64,000 nucleotides of DNA, taken from assembly GCA_947475895.1 (NCBI GenBank), contig CANJMF010000001.1:428604-492603 (forward strand), written 5' to 3'. Below, in pieces: positions 17,349 through 25,953 of the stretch (positions within the stretch are counted from its first letter, which is position 1; every line of letters starts with the position of its first letter). A program made the translations under genes and the position numbers. Below the pieces are notes generated by a model that saw nothing but the letters and a program-made list of their open reading frames with translations, did not search any database and was not told where the DNA came from. The stretch is from Fidelibacterota bacterium (lineage in GTDB: Bacteria > Pseudomonadota > Alphaproteobacteria > Rhodospirillales > Rhodospirillaceae).

Positions 17349-19096
17349 TCGTGTTTCATTTTTTACGGGCGGCACTTTTGGGTGCGTGCCTCGCACCCGC
17401 GTTGTTGGCCCCCGCGTCCTTCGCACAAGAGTCTGCATTTCCCGAAGCCGCCACGGGCCGCTCGGCCGCCAAGGGCGGCGAGGGGCACGCGTATATGGTG
17501 GTCGCCGCCAATCCTTTGGCCGCCGAAGCCGGCGCGCGTATTTTAAAAGCCGGCGGTTCCGCGGCCGATGCGGCCATCGCCGTGCAACTCGTCCTCGGAA
17601 TTGTCGAGCCGCAGTCGTCGGGCATCGGCGGCGGCGCGTTCGCGCTGTATTGGGATAACAAGAAGAAAGAAACCTTCAGCTACGACGGCCGTGAAACGGC
17701 GCCAGCCGCCGCCGACGAAAACCGTTTTCTCACCGCCGACGGAAAACCCATGAACGGCTTCACCGCCATGGTCGGCGGAAAATCCGTCGGTGTTCCCGGC
17801 GTCGTGCGCTTGATGGAGCTATTCCACAAACACCACGGCAAACTGGCATGGGCAAAAGACTTTCAGCCTGCCATCGAATTGGCCGAAAAAGGTTTCGCCA
17901 TTTCGCCCCGGCTTTATCAGCTTCTCTCCGGCGAACGAGCGTTGAAAAATAATCCCGCCGCCAAGGCGTTCTATTACGAGGCCGGCGGCCAACCCAAAGC
18001 CATCGGCACAGTCCTCAAGAACCCCGCTCTGGCAAAAGTTCTGCGCGAGGTGGCGGCCAATGGCGCCGATGCTTTTTATACCGGGCGCATCGCCGCCGAT
18101 ATTGTTCAAGCGGTCGATACGGCCAGTCAAAACGCCAGCGACATGACGCTGGCCGATCTCAAAAACTATCGCGCGGTTCAACGCCGGCCGGTGTGCGGCA
18201 TGTATCGCGCGCACAAAGTCTGCAGCATGGGTCCGCCGTCGTCCGGCGCCGTTGGCATTATTCAAAGCTTAGGCGTGGTCGAACGCTTCGATCTGCGCGG
18301 GCTCGGCCCCCAAAGCGCCGGTGCCGAACATCTCCTGATCGAAGCGGCCCGCCTCGCACTCGCCGATCGCGCGGTCTATCTCGCTGATCCCGACAAAGTC
18401 GCGGTTCCCACCGAGGCCTTGATCGCGCCCGACTATATCAAGCAGCGCTCGGCGCTCATCAGCCTCGACGCGACTATCCCTCAGGTAGAATCGGGCAAAG
18501 TGCCGGTCAAAGGTGCGGCGCTGGTTCCAGCGTCTAGCCCAGAAATGCCGTCCACCAGTCACTTCTCCATTGTCGATCGCGACGGTAACGCCATCGCCAT
18601 GACCACATCCGTCGAAGCCGCTTTCGGTTCGCGGCTCATGGTCGATGGTTTCATTCTCAACAATCAACTCACCGATTTCTCCTATCGGGACGCGGCGGAA
18701 AAACGCAGCGTCGCCAACCGAGTCGAAGGCGGCAAGCGCCCGCGCAGTTCCATGTCACCGACCTTGGTGTTCGGTGAAGACGGCAAGCTCGAGATCGTGG
18801 TGGGCTCGCCGCTGGGTGCAGCCATTGTCGGCCTCGTCGTGAAAACGCTCGTCGCCATGATCGACTGGCAAATGACGCCCGAAGCCGCCGCTGCCGTGCC
18901 CGGTGCGTTGATCTTCGGCAATGACGTGATGATCGAAGAGGGGCTCGAGCCCATCAAGGCCGATTTGGAACGCCTCGGGCATCGCGTCAGCGTCGGCGAA
19001 TACGCCAGCGGCATTCACGCCATCCGCATCACAAAAAACGGATTACTGCTTGGCGGCGCCGACCCGCGCCGTGAGGGCGTCGTGGTGGCGGAGTAA
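17345..19096 (+). CDS. ggt: Gamma-glutamyltransferase
   Basis: This is a 583-aa periplasmic enzyme that cleaves gamma-glutamyl bonds, mainly in glutathione, or transfers the glutamyl group. ATG 17345 gives a clean signal peptide (1-27, ending SFAQ); the longer upstream reading lies inside the ferredoxin gene and is rejected. GIVEPQSSGIGGGAF and SYDGRETAP bind the substrate carboxylate. The autoprocessing site is PSTSHFSIVD, with Thr as the nucleophile of the small subunit, and KRPRSSMSPTLVF is conserved. It is coupled to the ferredoxin and follows an Opp-type importer, consistent with scavenging of gamma-glutamyl peptides. Confidence 0.94.
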   Translation: MIVFHFLRAALLGACLAPALLAPASFAQESAFPEAATGRSAAKGGEGHAYMVVAANPLAAEAGARILKAGGSAADAAIAVQLVLGIVEPQSSGIGGGAFALYWDNKKKETFSYDGRETAPAAADENRFLTADGKPMNGFTAMVGGKSVGVPGVVRLMELFHKHHGKLAWAKDFQPAIELAEKGFAISPRLYQLLSGERALKNNPAAKAFYYEAGGQPKAIGTVLKNPALAKVLREVAANGADAFYTGRIAADIVQAVDTASQNASDMTLADLKNYRAVQRRPVCGMYRAHKVCSMGPPSSGAVGIIQSLGVVERFDLRGLGPQSAGAEHLLIEAARLALADRAVYLADPDKVAVPTEALIAPDYIKQRSALISLDATIPQVESGKVPVKGAALVPASSPEMPSTSHFSIVDRDGNAIAMTTSVEAAFGSRLMVDGFILNNQLTDFSYRDAAEKRSVANRVEGGKRPRSSMSPTLVFGEDGKLEIVVGSPLGAAIVGLVVKTLVAMIDWQMTPEAAAAVPGALIFGNDVMIEEGLEPIKADLERLGHRVSVGEYASGIHAIRITKNGLLLGGADPRREGVVVAE

Positions 19097-19099
19097 GCT

Positions 19100-19672
19100 C
19101 TAGCGCTTCGCGGCGTCGCCCTGAACGATTTCCACCACGTGCCCATCAGGATCATAAGCGATCATGTGCTGGCCGGTTTGCGTGGTGCCGTCGGCGCCCT
19201 TCGCGGAGAAACGCCCCAAGGGAACATGAAAGCGCGTGCCGATTTGGTTGAGGCGCGAAGCAGCGCCTTGGGCATCGGCAACCTCGATGGAAACAATCAC
19301 GTCGCCGGTGCCGACGCCGGCCAGATTGCCGCGTGCGCTTGGTAGTTGCGGCCGGTCGTACCACAGCAAGCCGATGGCGCCCGCGCGCTCGTCGGCGCCG
19401 CGCATCACCACCATGCGGCTGTTCTTGGAATCCGCCGTCAGCGGCAGGGCTGCCGCGCCATAAACGCCGCCTTCGTCTTTTTCGGTGGTCAAGATGTCCG
19501 AGGCTTTGACCAAGCCGATGCGTTGATAGAAGTCGACGGATTTATCGATGTCGGTGACGATCAACGTCGTGCGCTGAATCAGCGGCCCGCGCACACGCTC
19601 CTGCGCCGAAGTCGGCGCGCTAGCGGCCAAAAGAAATGAAGCCGCGAGAATCAGGAAATGCAGGGGACGCAT
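19100..19672 (-). CDS. Exported VOC (glyoxalase/bleomycin-resistance) family protein
   Basis: This is a 190-aa protein. A signal peptide (about 1-23, ending TSAQ) precedes a vicinal-oxygen-chelate domain with two beta-alpha-beta-beta-beta repeats. RTTLIVTDIDKSVDFYQRIG begins the first repeat; GQHMIAYDPDGHVVEIVQG closes the second and provides a metal-ligand glutamate. Export is unusual for this superfamily, most of which are cytoplasmic. It is convergent with the gamma-glutamyltransferase gene, three bases apart. The substrate is unknown. Confidence 0.82.
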   Translation of the reverse strand: MRPLHFLILAASFLLAASAPTSAQERVRGPLIQRTTLIVTDIDKSVDFYQRIGLVKASDILTTEKDEGGVYGAAALPLTADSKNSRMVVMRGADERAGAIGLLWYDRPQLPSARGNLAGVGTGDVIVSIEVADAQGAASRLNQIGTRFHVPLGRFSAKGADGTTQTGQHMIAYDPDGHVVEIVQGDAAKR

Positions 19673-19760
19673 TGATCGTTCGCCTTATTTAGGGATGTGA
19701 TGTCCCCTAACATGCTGTGCCGCATAGGGGCCGCGCCAGCACATTTTCACGACATCCTTG

Positions 19761-20213
19761 TTACACCCGGGGTGCAAAAGGGGATTTTTCCTGGAAAACC
19801 GCGCACGAGAGAACGTATTTCAGCGTACCGTCTTCGTCCGCCAGCGGGCCGGCGCCTAAAAGGTAACTGCCGTACTCCGCATTGGGCCAATCCACGGCAT
19901 AGCGGGTGAAGCGCCAACAGGGCGTTCCCAAAATTTCCATATACAATTGTGCAAAGTCGACGGCGGTCACGCGCGCCGTCTGGGGCGCGAAAACCAGCCC
20001 TGTGAGGTCGCGGGGCAAATTGTCGGCCACAGTCGTTCCGCAGTAGGCAAAGCGAAAGGTCGCCGGGGCTACCCGCTCGGATAAAAGCAGGTTCGGCGCC
20101 AATTTATAGATATCCATAAACTCAAACGCTTTGCGCCGCGGCGGCAAGCCTTCGCGCAAGCTGCACCAATAATCGTGCAAAGCCTGGATCGTGGGATCCA
20201 TGGCCGCGTCCAC
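19761..20213 (-). CDS. PAS domain protein
   Basis: This is a 150-aa protein if it starts at the GTG at 20213; the ATG at 20201 (MDPTIQ) would give 146. It matches the short stand-alone PAS family found widely in Rhodospirillales and related alphaproteobacteria: HDYWCSLREGLPPRRKAFEFMDI, then RFAYCGTTVADNLPRDLTG, then YLLGAGPLADEDG. No output domain is attached. It is divergent from the EAL protein gene across a 309-nt gap, so both may take part in second-messenger signalling. The ligand is unknown. Confidence 0.75.
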   Translation of the reverse strand: MDAAMDPTIQALHDYWCSLREGLPPRRKAFEFMDIYKLAPNLLLSERVAPATFRFAYCGTTVADNLPRDLTGLVFAPQTARVTAVDFAQLYMEILGTPCWRFTRYAVDWPNAEYGSYLLGAGPLADEDGTLKYVLSCAVFQEKSPFAPRV

Positions 20214-20522
20214 GTCTAGGATTTGAATGGGAATCTGGCACGAGCGTGCGATGGATTCTCTCCTCGAAAGCCTCAGTTATGTAAGGCCCCGGCCGGGGCT
20301 TACACAAGGCGACGGGCAGTTGGCTTAACGCCTGATCCCTCAACCGCCAAGCGCGGTCGGCGAAAGGGGGCAGGAAAAGACATTTTTTGCGGCCTGAGCA
20401 GGGGTGGGAACCCACCTATTAAATGCACCCATGGGGCGAAAAAACCGGCTGAACGTTCTTCCGCACGGCGACGCCAGCCTATATAGCTAGACCCTCATCT
20501 GGGGACGGACCTTCATCGACCA
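20214..20522. other. Divergent intergenic region
   Basis: This 309-nt region separates the PAS gene and the EAL gene, which read away from each other, so it should hold both promoters. A GC-rich near-palindrome lies at 20281-20303 (taag, a bulged G, then ccccggccgggg). A TATATA sequence at about 20479 could be a -10 element for the EAL gene, but no matching -35 is evident. I see no gene in it. Confidence 0.45.
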
Positions 20523-22148
20523 ATGAACGCAGCACGCGACCGCTTTGTGGCCTTTGCCTTTTGCTGGGCCGATGTCCTTTTCGAACTCGATCCCAACCGC
20601 AATGTGTCCTTTGCCGTGGGCGCGACGAAGTCCGTCATGGGCGTTGGTCCGGAAACCATTATCGGCAAGAATTTCATGGACTTGGTCTCGCCCAAGGACC
20701 GCGTCCTGGTCGAACAGCTTCTGTTCATGACCTCCAAAAAGGGCCGCATCGATAACGTCACCATCCGTATGCAGGGTGCCAACGGCCTCACGCCGCCCAT
20801 GGCCTTTGCGGGCTACATCATGCCCGACCTGAAGGAACACTTCTTCCTGGCCCTGCGCACACAGGCGCATATGGACGAGAAGGGCGAAGCCGAAAAAGGC
20901 GTCGCCCGCGATAAGTCCACCGGCCTTCTGACGGGCGATTCGTTCTCGCAGATGGCGGTCAAAAAGCTGAAGGACGCCGGCGGCAACGCCGAGATGATCT
21001 TGGTCAACGTCCCTGGCTTCCAGGAATTCTACGAAAAGCTGCCTGAGGACGAACGCGAAGTCCTGCTCAATACCGTCGGCACGACACTGCGCGCGAATTC
21101 GATCGGCGGCGACAGCGCCGGTGAAATCGGCGAAGGCAAGTTCGGTATCGTCCACGAAGCCGGCCTCGACGTCGCCGCCTTAGAGAGCAAGATCGCCGAA
21201 GCGACTAAAGCCTTCGACCCCGACGGCAAAGGCGTTGCCGTGCAAGCGGGCACCGTCGAAGTCGACATGACCGAAGGCGATCTCGCCAAGGGCCTCGTTT
21301 ACACGATCAATCATTTCAAAGAACAAGTCGGCGACAGCTTCAACGTCAAAGACATCGCCAAGAACATGAACGCCCTGGTTCAGGAGACGGTGAAGTCCCT
21401 GAACAATTTCCGCGCTCTTGTTGGCGGCAACGATTTCCAGGTGGCGTTCCACCCGATCTTCGATGCGCGCACCGGCGCGGTTCACCATTACGAAGCCCTC
21501 GTGCGCTTCAACGGCAACTTCGAAGAAAGCCCGTACAAGTACATTACGTTCGCCGAAGAGACCGGCCTCATCACCGAGTTCGATATCGCCATGATGCGTA
21601 AGTGCGTCGATTGGCTGCGCAAGAATCGCTCGGACAAGGTTTCAGTCGCGGTCAACATTTCCGGCATGTCCGTCGGCAACGACCAGTACTCCAAAGATCT
21701 TCACGCGCTGATCGACGAAGACACCTGGCTGCGCAATTTCCTCCTGTTCGAAATTACGGAATCAGCGCGCGTGGCCGATCTCGTCCAAGCCAACAATTTC
21801 GTGCAGGGCCTGCGCAAAAAAGGCTTCCACGTGTGCCTCGACGATTTCGGCGCGGGCGCCGCCAGCTTCCAGTACTTAAGCGTGCTCGAAGTCGACGTCG
21901 TGAAGCTCGACGGCAGCGTCGTGAAAAACGCGCAGACCGCGCCCAAAGGCCGCGCCTTCTTGCGCGCCCTCACCACGCTTTGCAAAACCATGGACGTGGA
22001 AACCATCGCCGAGATGGTGGACTCGAAAGAAGGCTTGGAATTCGTCCGCGATTGCGGCGTCGAATACGTGCAGGGCTTCCTCTTCGGCAAACCCGATCCC
22101 GACCCCTGGAGCTTCATCAAAAAGCTCGATCGCAAACTGTTCGCGTAA
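20523..22148 (+). CDS. PAS / degenerate GGDEF / EAL protein, predicted c-di-GMP phosphodiesterase
   Basis: This is a 541-aa cytoplasmic protein without membrane segments. Residues about 10-110 are PAS-like. Residues about 130-260 resemble a GGDEF domain, but the signature reads GEGKF (203-207), so cyclase activity is unlikely. Residues about 300-535 form an EAL domain with the expected residues: Glu324 of YEALVRF, Asn379 of NISG, Glu411 of EITES, Asp441-Asp442 of DDFG, Lys462 of VKLDG and Glu498 of AEMV, then YVQGF. It therefore probably hydrolyses c-di-GMP to pGpG. The degenerate domain may sense GTP or c-di-GMP. Confidence 0.85.
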   Translation: MNAARDRFVAFAFCWADVLFELDPNRNVSFAVGATKSVMGVGPETIIGKNFMDLVSPKDRVLVEQLLFMTSKKGRIDNVTIRMQGANGLTPPMAFAGYIMPDLKEHFFLALRTQAHMDEKGEAEKGVARDKSTGLLTGDSFSQMAVKKLKDAGGNAEMILVNVPGFQEFYEKLPEDEREVLLNTVGTTLRANSIGGDSAGEIGEGKFGIVHEAGLDVAALESKIAEATKAFDPDGKGVAVQAGTVEVDMTEGDLAKGLVYTINHFKEQVGDSFNVKDIAKNMNALVQETVKSLNNFRALVGGNDFQVAFHPIFDARTGAVHHYEALVRFNGNFEESPYKYITFAEETGLITEFDIAMMRKCVDWLRKNRSDKVSVAVNISGMSVGNDQYSKDLHALIDEDTWLRNFLLFEITESARVADLVQANNFVQGLRKKGFHVCLDDFGAGAASFQYLSVLEVDVVKLDGSVVKNAQTAPKGRAFLRALTTLCKTMDVETIAEMVDSKEGLEFVRDCGVEYVQGFLFGKPDPDPWSFIKKLDRKLFA

Positions 22149-22429
22149 TCTCAGCAAACTGACAACGCGCAATCTGTCCAGTCGAAAGCGCGTGAAGAAT
22201 CGACGCGCTTGATCGCCGCGCGCGCCCGAAAAACCCGCAAGTCATTCATGCGTTTTTGCAATTTAGTATTTATCGCGCGACCGGGTTGTTTCACTTTTTT
22301 CTAAAGCGTTGATACGCTTTGTAAAAACGCCGAAAAAAATGCCGCAGCGTTTGCAGGGAAACCGCACGCAAACCTTTGCTGTGCTTTCTCTTTTTGCCTG
22401 CTAAATCGCAAGGGGGGTTGTTTCTGTAA

Positions 22430-22870
22430 CTAGACCGATTTCGCTTCGGCTTTGATACGGTCCACCATGGCGACGAAGCCGTTGCGCCGTGTCGGGCTCA
22501 GGTGTTGATCGAGGCCCAGTTGGTTGAACGCGGCTTCGATGTCGGTCGCTGCGATTTCCGCTGGCGTCTTGTCCGAGAACAAAATCCCCAACACCGCGAT
22601 CAAGCCTTTCACGATGTGCGCGTCGCTGTCGGCCGCGAAAGCAAACCGCGTCCCGTCGGTCGCCGAACGTCCGGGCACCATCCACACCTGGCTCATGCAG
22701 CCGCGCACTTTGTAGGCTTCGGTTTTGAACCCATCGGGAAACGCGGGCAGCTTGCGCCCCAGATCGATCAGGTAGCGATAGCGGTCTTCCCAGTCATCAA
22801 ACAGCGCGAAGTTCTCCGCGAGGTCCGCGAAGCTCATCTCCGGCGCAATCATGGTAGGTTGTTCGCTCAT
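22430..22870 (-). CDS. sufE: SufE family Fe-S assembly protein
   Basis: This is a 146-aa protein that accepts persulfide sulfur from the cysteine desulfurase SufS and activates it for Fe-S cluster assembly. The acceptor cysteine is in KVRGCMSQVW; DDWEDRYRYLIDLGRKLPAFP and SPTRRNGFVAMVDRI are conserved. ATG 22870 is chosen over a GTG six codons earlier. No other suf genes lie nearby, as is common for free-standing sufE. It is divergent from arfB with 45 nt between starts. Confidence 0.92.
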   Translation of the reverse strand: MSEQPTMIAPEMSFADLAENFALFDDWEDRYRYLIDLGRKLPAFPDGFKTEAYKVRGCMSQVWMVPGRSATDGTRFAFAADSDAHIVKGLIAVLGILFSDKTPAEIAATDIEAAFNQLGLDQHLSPTRRNGFVAMVDRIKAEAKSV

Positions 22871-22915
22871 CTCTGGTAAACTAGACACCTTCGTTCACGC
22901 CGCAAGCTTTTACCC

Positions 22916-23347
22916 ATGCCGCACATTCAAGTCACGCCTTCCTTACAGCTCGATGAGGCTGAAATCGACCTCAGCTTCATTCGATCCAGCGGGCCCGGCG
23001 GTCAAAACGTCAATAAGGTCGCAACCGCCGTGCAGTTGCGCTTTGACGCGCGCCGTTCGCCATCGCTGCCCAACGCTGTGGCCGTCCGGCTCATCAAGCT
23101 CGCGGGCAAACGCGCTACCACCGAGGGCGTCATCGTCATGACCGCCAACAGCCACCGCACCCAGGAAGCGAACCGCAAGGACGCCATCGCCCGCCTAGTG
23201 GAGCTCGTGCGCGAAGCCACCGTCGTTCAAGCCAAGCGCGTCAAAACCAAAGTCAGCAAGGGCGAAAAGAAGCAGCGCCTGGAATCCAAGATCAAACGCA
23301 GCACGGCCAAAAAGCGCCGCCAGGTCGGCCGCGGCGATTGGGATTAA
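22916..23347 (+). CDS. arfB: Alternative ribosome-rescue factor ArfB (YaeJ)
   Basis: This is a 143-aa peptidyl-tRNA hydrolase that frees ribosomes stalled on truncated mRNA. The catalytic motif is SSGPGGQNVNKV, with the GGQ glutamine. SHRTQEANRKDAIARL is conserved. The C-terminal tail (about 105-140) is strongly basic (KTKVSKGEKKQRLESKIKRS), as required for insertion into the empty mRNA channel. Length and tail distinguish it from release factors. It ends two bases before the glycosyltransferase start on the same strand. Confidence 0.93.
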   Translation: MPHIQVTPSLQLDEAEIDLSFIRSSGPGGQNVNKVATAVQLRFDARRSPSLPNAVAVRLIKLAGKRATTEGVIVMTANSHRTQEANRKDAIARLVELVREATVVQAKRVKTKVSKGEKKQRLESKIKRSTAKKRRQVGRGDWD

Positions 23348-23349
23348 GG

Positions 23350-24099
23350 ATGTCGTGGACGGTCGTCCTTCCCTACTTCAACGAAGTCGCATATCTGCCC
23401 GCGACCATCGCTTCATTGCTTGCGCAAAACCTGAAGCCGTCACGCCTCATTCTCGTCGATAACGCATCCACCGACGGTTCCGCCGATCTTGCGCGGTCGC
23501 TGACGGCAAGCACGCTCATCGACGTGCTGCATCTTCACGAACCGCGCCCCGGAAAGATCAACGCACTCGAAACCGGCCTCGCCCGCGTGGAAACCGACTT
23601 CGTCGCCACCTGCGATGCCGACACTTTCTACCCACCGCATTATTTAGAAACAGCCGACGCGGTGTTGCGCGAAAGTGACGATATCGTCGCGGCCATGGCT
23701 GTTGGCTCACAGAAAACTGCCCCGCGCGTCAAAGCAATGATCGTCTCCGCCATCCTCAGTCGCCAAACACACACCGGCGGTTTCGGGCAAAGTTTCCGCA
23801 CATCGGCGTTACGTCAGGCTGGTGGATTTTCGACAAGCCAATGGTCCTTCGTTTTAGAAGACCACGAAATCATGCAGCGTTTGTTCAAGATCGGGCGTGC
23901 CAAGCACGTCTTCGATTTGTGGTGCACGCCGTCCAATCGCCGCGCCGACCGCGCCAACGTCAACTGGAACACGGGCGAACAACTGCTCTACCACCTCACG
24001 CCGTTCGCGCTGAAAGACTGGTTCTTCTACCGCTTTCTCGCGCGGCGTTTTACGCAGCGCGGCCTGGGTAACGTCAATCTGCGCGAAAAGACTTGGTAA
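23350..24099 (+). CDS. Family 2 glycosyltransferase
   Basis: This is a 249-aa GT-A enzyme. SWTVVLPYFNEVAYLPATIASL opens the fold, LILVDNASTDGS binds the nucleotide sugar, and ATCDADTFYP contains the DxD-type metal site. LEDHEIMQR near residue 180 matches the ED catalytic-base region. There is no signal peptide or membrane anchor. ATG 23350 follows AAGGA at 23346-23350 and is preferred to an upstream TTG inside arfB. The 3' end overlaps the convergent ABC exporter gene by 26 bases. The acceptor is unknown. Confidence 0.88.
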   Translation: MSWTVVLPYFNEVAYLPATIASLLAQNLKPSRLILVDNASTDGSADLARSLTASTLIDVLHLHEPRPGKINALETGLARVETDFVATCDADTFYPPHYLETADAVLRESDDIVAAMAVGSQKTAPRVKAMIVSAILSRQTHTGGFGQSFRTSALRQAGGFSTSQWSFVLEDHEIMQRLFKIGRAKHVFDLWCTPSNRRADRANVNWNTGEQLLYHLTPFALKDWFFYRFLARRFTQRGLGNVNLREKTW

Positions 24100-25927
24100 A
24101 CGGATCGCCGGAGAACTGAAGAGCGGCGACGCGGGCATATAACGGGTTCGACAGAAGCAGTTCGTCGTGCCGTCCCGTCGCAACCAACTGTCCATCGTCG
24201 ATAACGGCGATGCGGTCCGCACTCACGACGGTCGCTAAACGGTGCGCGATCACCATGGTCGTGCGGCCCACCATCAAGCGTTCTAACGCCGTTTGCACAA
24301 GGCGTTCATTTTCAGCATCCAGCGCGCTGGTGGCTTCGTCCAACAACAGCAACGCCGGATCGCGCAAAATCGCGCGCGCAATGGCGATACGTTGTTTCTG
24401 TCCGCCCGAAAGCCGCACGCCGCGCTCGCCCAAAAAGCTGTTCATGCCGTCGGGCAATTTTGCGATAAATTCCATAGCGGCTGCGGCTTCCGCTGCGGCG
24501 CGCACCTCTTCGTCGCTCGCCGTCGGTCGGCCATAGCGAATATTCTCCATGGCATCTGCGGCGAAAATCACTGGGTCTTGCGACACCAAGCCAATCCGCA
24601 AACGCGCGTCGCGCGGATCCACATCGCGCAAATCCATGCCGTCGATGCGCACGCTTCCGATCTGTGGATCATAGAAACGCAGCAGCAGCTGAAACACCGT
24701 CGTTTTGCCAGCGCCCGAGGGTCCCACAAGCGCCACATGTTCGCCAGGCGCCACGGTTAGATTGAGCCCGCGCAAAGCCGCCGTATCGGGCCGCGATGGG
24801 TAATGAAAGGTCACGTCGGTGAAATTGACCGCGCCCCGCGCCGGCGTCGGCATAGGCTGCGGTTTCGCCGGAGCAGTGATGTCCGGGGTGGTTTCCATGA
24901 GGTCCACCAAACGTTCAGTGGCTCCTGCGGCACGCTGCAAATCCCCCATCACTTCGCTCATGGCGCCGACAGCGCCCGCGACCATGACGGCATAAATGAT
25001 GAACGCTGCCAGCTCGCCGGGTGTAACGGTTCCGGCGATCACACCGCGTCCACCGGCCCACAGCACAAAGGCGATGGCGCCGAACACGAGCAGAATGACG
25101 GTACTGCCCAACGCCGCGCGCGCCAGAATACGGCGCATGGCGGTGCTGAAGGCACTCTCCACATTCCGCGTGAAATAATCCCGGTCGATGTCTTCGTGCA
25201 CGTACGCCTGCACGGTTCGGATGGCGTTCAGGTGTTCTTCGGCGTAGGCACTTACATCGCCCACGCGGTCCTGGCTTTCCCGCGACAGTTTGCGCACGCG
25301 CCGACCGTACCAAAGAATCGGCACAATCACCGCCGGAACGGTCAGCGCCACATATCCTGTCATCTGCGCATTCGTCACCAGCAGCATGATGATGCCGCCC
25401 ACAAGCGAGAATGCGTTTCGAATGGCAATCGATAGAGAAGAACCGATCACCTGCTGCAGCACCGACGTATCCGTCGTCAGGCGCGAGAGAATCTCACCGG
25501 TCTTCGTGGTCTCAAAAAAGCCCGGGCTGAGTTTCAAAATTTGACTGAACGTGGCTTTGCGGATATCCGCCACCACCCGCTCGCCAATCCACGAAATGTA
25601 ATAAAAGCGCACATAGGTCGCGGCCGCGATCACCACGACGATGGACAGCACGATTATCAGGCCTTCGGTCAGCAGTCCGGGGTCGCGCGCGGCGAGGCCC
25701 CGGTCGATCAGAAATTTCAGTCCTACGCCGATACTCAAGGTGCCCACGGACGAAAACAACAGCGCGATAAAGAAGATGACCAACTGCTTTCGATACGGCT
25801 TCATGAATGCGTACGTGCGCGCCAAGTAGGCGTAATTCTTGCTCTTGGGCCGGTCGGGCATATTCCAACGTGACGGGCCCGAGGATTGATTGCTCACAGC
25901 GAAGCCTTTCGGTAGCGATGGTTTCAA
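24074..25927 (-). CDS. ABC exporter, fused membrane and ATPase domains (MsbA-like)
   Basis: This is a 617-aa half-transporter. Six membrane helices span about residues 45-330, with the intracellular-loop motif GEILSRLTTDTSVLQ. The ATPase has Walker A GPSGAGKT, signature RLSGGQKQRIAIARAIL, Walker B LLLLDEATSALD and H-loop VIAHRLATV. The order TM-ATPase and length match type IV exporters such as MsbA; the substrate (lipid A, phospholipid or drug) cannot be read from sequence. An earlier ATG choice is possible at MPDRPK, 22 residues in. It is divergent from dinB. Confidence 0.92.
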   Translation of the reverse strand: MKPSLPKGFAVSNQSSGPSRWNMPDRPKSKNYAYLARTYAFMKPYRKQLVIFFIALLFSSVGTLSIGVGLKFLIDRGLAARDPGLLTEGLIIVLSIVVVIAAATYVRFYYISWIGERVVADIRKATFSQILKLSPGFFETTKTGEILSRLTTDTSVLQQVIGSSLSIAIRNAFSLVGGIIMLLVTNAQMTGYVALTVPAVIVPILWYGRRVRKLSRESQDRVGDVSAYAEEHLNAIRTVQAYVHEDIDRDYFTRNVESAFSTAMRRILARAALGSTVILLVFGAIAFVLWAGGRGVIAGTVTPGELAAFIIYAVMVAGAVGAMSEVMGDLQRAAGATERLVDLMETTPDITAPAKPQPMPTPARGAVNFTDVTFHYPSRPDTAALRGLNLTVAPGEHVALVGPSGAGKTTVFQLLLRFYDPQIGSVRIDGMDLRDVDPRDARLRIGLVSQDPVIFAADAMENIRYGRPTASDEEVRAAAEAAAAMEFIAKLPDGMNSFLGERGVRLSGGQKQRIAIARAILRDPALLLLDEATSALDAENERLVQTALERLMVGRTTMVIAHRLATVVSADRIAVIDDGQLVATGRHDELLLSNPLYARVAALQFSGDPFTKSFRAD

Positions 25928-25953
25928 GGCGTTGTAAGCCTTAAGCTGGCAGG

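Noticed and set aside
22302..22319. Hairpin AAAGCG-ttgata-CGCTTT after the EAL gene as a terminator
   Set aside because: Only six pairs and no T-run on either strand.
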